A stretch of 51,518 nucleotides of DNA. It comes from Chitinophagaceae bacterium (GTDB taxonomy: Bacteria; Bacteroidota; Bacteroidia; Chitinophagales; Chitinophagaceae). Positions 50,051 to 51,518 of the stretch are shown piece after piece. The translations under genes and the position numbers were made by a program. The stretch spans positions 1 through 51,518 of the forward strand of contig JAEUVJ010000066.1 in assembly GCA_016787085.1 (NCBI GenBank), written 5' to 3'. The notes under the pieces are model-generated. The model had not been told where the DNA came from. It saw only the letters and a program-made list of their open reading frames with translations, and did not search any database. How positions within the stretch are numbered: the first letter of the stretch is position 1; each line of letters begins with the position of its first letter.

Positions 50051-50542
50051 TTATTGGCTATTCTTGTTAGTTTTACTAGAAGAGTATGAAGTAATGATAG
50101 ACATTTTCGAAACAAAAATACCTGGCGAACTTTGTTTTTTAAATGCTGCTTCGAAGAAAATAGCCATTTCCGGAATTGAACTATCCCTATTCGTGTTATC
50201 GGAATTATTATTGTTTATGAATAGTACGGGTATTAGTATTTTAGTAATTTTTGATTTTACAGGACTCCATTTTTTTCTTATTAAAGGGATGACTTTTCTG
50301 ACATCTTCGTAATAGAATGAACTGTCTAACCGAAGTATATCTACGTGCAATATACTTCCATTTGAATCTAATTGAATATTATAGATAAAATATTCATAAC
50401 TGCGTGAAGGATTCCGCTCATCTGTTGTTAAGTTTCTCTCAATTAACCTGATAGCTTTGGCAGTTTCTTTTTCAATTCCAGACTGAGCCTGTAAATGAAT
50501 TATACATAGTATTGCAAGTATGTTAAGGGTAATTTTTTTCAT
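50051..50542 (-). CDS. exported protein of unknown function
   Basis: 163 residues with a signal peptide (ILAILCIIHLQAQS). The mature part has strand-rich segments YEYFIYNIQLDSNGSILHVDI, a helical KVIPLIRKKWSPV and Lys/Asn/Ser-rich ends. The pattern (internal strand pair, then W-x-P-V) is vaguely like TonB C-terminal-type domains, but I would not assign it. It is nine bases downstream of the metallopeptidase-like gene, so both are probably co-transcribed. Both are AT-rich compared with sucA/rpsT. Confidence 0.65.
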   Translation of the reverse strand: MKKITLNILAILCIIHLQAQSGIEKETAKAIRLIERNLTTDERNPSRSYEYFIYNIQLDSNGSILHVDILRLDSSFYYEDVRKVIPLIRKKWSPVKSKITKILIPVLFINNNNSDNTNRDSSIPEMAIFFEAAFKKQSSPGIFVSKMSIITSYSSSKTNKNSQ

Positions 50543-50551
50543 ATATTAAAA

Positions 50552-51518
50552 TTAATAACACCCGCCAGATACGGGTTTTCTACCTAAAGCACCTGAAAGG
50601 GATTTTGACTCGTTTTCTAAAACTGTATTATAGATCGAATCTATTCTAGCCAAGGTTAAAGCGTATTTTAGACCTCTTGTGCTATCCTCAGATGGCGAAG
50701 GGTTAGATGGTGGCCAATTAGGGTGATTAGGCCAGTGCCGTTTCCAGGTTTTTACTTGAGGCCTCACTAACCCAGACCAAGCCATATACCAGTAATATTT
50801 TTTATTATTGATCCCCCCACTATCAAAATTTTCCAGTAGTGATGCCATGAAGTCAAGAAGTTGATCAGCCATGTAATTATGATGATATGGTTCAGATAAT
50901 AGATATAGGTTTGGGTTAAGGCTATCTTTTTTTAGCAAAGTGTCAATGTACGAATTAAAAGCATGAGTATAGCTTAGACTGTCTAATTGAGTTGCAGTAG
51001 CACCAGAATTGACTTTTCTCCAGATGTAGATCATGTAGGCGTGTACGAGTTCATGTATGAGTGTATTTGCAATATATAGCTCCGTTGCATCCTTAGCTAT
51101 TGCAGAGTCTAAAACTATATCAACTTCAAATTCATGATTTACCGGGTCATAAGTAGGGTATTCGGTGCTCCCATGTTTATTTGTTAGTGGTTTGGTAACA
51201 AAATTAACCTTAAACTTATCTATAGTCGAAGGCCCACCAATTGCTTCATCAAGATTTGTTAATAGAAGCCCTATAGGGCTATCGCCAATTTTACCTATTA
51301 ATTTTCTCAGGATTAACCTCCTGCAGCTATCGAGACCACTCGTATCTATATTATTTCGTAGCCAGTGTTTTATCTTCAAAAAATTCTCTGCGCTTACTTC
51401 CCAATTTGGGAAAAAAGCAGCACCAAAAGGTTCTTCAATATCGACAGGTACCCATCCCGGTACATTCGTGCTATCATTACTGCCGCATGGGTTATTATTC
51501 CCGGGTATTGGTCTGCAG
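50552..51518 (-). CDS. zincin/SprT-like metallopeptidase domain protein, 5' end beyond the window
   Basis: At least 320 codons; the frame stays open to the right edge (the apparent start at 51379 is an internal TTG), so the N-terminus is missing. The visible part begins with a Cys/Asn/Pro/Gly-rich, low-complexity segment and leads into a domain with ELYIANTLIHELVHAYMIYIW, an HExxH zinc-binding helix like those of SprT-type and related zincins. Further on is LLSEPYHHNYMADQLLDFMASLL, which could supply a third ligand. The C-terminus ends in Gly-Gly-Cys-Tyr. The upstream low-complexity part resembles the junction of polymorphic secreted proteins in Bacteroidota, which is inference only. Confidence 0.7.
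   Translation of the reverse strand, partial: CRPIPGNNNPCGSNDSTNVPGWVPVDIEEPFGAAFFPNWEVSAENFLKIKHWLRNNIDTSGLDSCRRLILRKLIGKIGDSPIGLLLTNLDEAIGGPSTIDKFKVNFVTKPLTNKHGSTEYPTYDPVNHEFEVDIVLDSAIAKDATELYIANTLIHELVHAYMIYIWRKVNSGATATQLDSLSYTHAFNSYIDTLLKKDSLNPNLYLLSEPYHHNYMADQLLDFMASLLENFDSGGINNKKYYWYMAWSGLVRPQVKTWKRHWPNHPNWPPSNPSPSEDSTRGLKYALTLARIDSIYNTVLENESKSLSGALGRKPVSGGCY

Overview
The window looks like chromosomal DNA of a Bacteroidota bacterium, probably of the Chitinophagales/Chitinophagaceae type. The evidence is a subtilase with a C-terminal type IX secretion (Por) sorting domain, orphan SusC-type plug and carboxypeptidase-regulatory domains, many short Bacteroidota-style lipoproteins, an AMP nucleosidase, and several TAnnTTTG -7 promoter boxes in place of sigma70 -35/-10 sites. 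The taxon is inferred from gene content only. No rRNA, tRNA or CRISPR array was found.

Region 1 (1-7.7 kb) is a kynurenine catabolism locus in two divergent arms. The leftward arm encodes an SDR, 2-aminomuconate semialdehyde dehydrogenase, a RidA-type putative 2-aminomuconate deaminase, kynureninase and kynurenine 3-monooxygenase, and ends at the start of pyrF, which runs off the left edge. The rightward arm encodes 3-hydroxyanthranilate dioxygenase and ACMS decarboxylase. Together they would take kynurenine through 3-hydroxykynurenine, 3-hydroxyanthranilate, ACMS and 2-aminomuconate semialdehyde to 2-aminomuconate and its deaminated product. A small four-helix-bundle (S23/IVP) gene bounded by inverted octamer repeats sits inside the leftward arm. 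The SDR lacks the usual YxxxK residues.

Region 2 (7.7-22.3 kb) is mixed: GDPD lipoprotein, PaiB-like FMN protein, Mrp/ApbC, a lytic transglycosylase, several small secreted or unknown proteins including two paralogues of an unnamed ~90-residue family, an e(P4) phosphatase, pdxJ, an AT-rich pair (HNH protein plus unknown gene) with an 11-bp inverted repeat around the second gene, a LolA-like protein, an HsdR-N nuclease-fold protein and AMP nucleosidase.

Region 3 (22.3-31.7 kb) has a Y1 (REP-associated type) transposase followed by eight small REP-like hairpins, a fused oligopeptide ABC ATPase, a 1277-residue TraB/GumN protein, queA, a RelE/ParE toxin-antitoxin pair and a YwqK-like lipoprotein.

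Region 4 (31.7-51.5 kb) is mostly core metabolism: plug-domain and carboxypeptidase-domain proteins, aspartate kinase, Ldh-family dehydrogenase, Ssb, an M14 peptidase, mnmA, a T9SS subtilase, an RsmB-like methyltransferase, the 2-oxoglutarate dehydrogenase E1/E2 genes and rpsT. It ends in two AT-rich secreted or metallopeptidase-like genes, the last cut by the right edge.

The most striking non-genic signal is a set of degenerate short-period (7, 8 or 9 bp) tandem tracts. They lie immediately before start codons (pdxJ, sucB, the aldehyde dehydrogenase, ridA), across stop codons (kmo, the S23 gene), and in frame inside protein linkers or loops (KMO, the ABC ATPase, SucB). Related unit families recur at unrelated loci.
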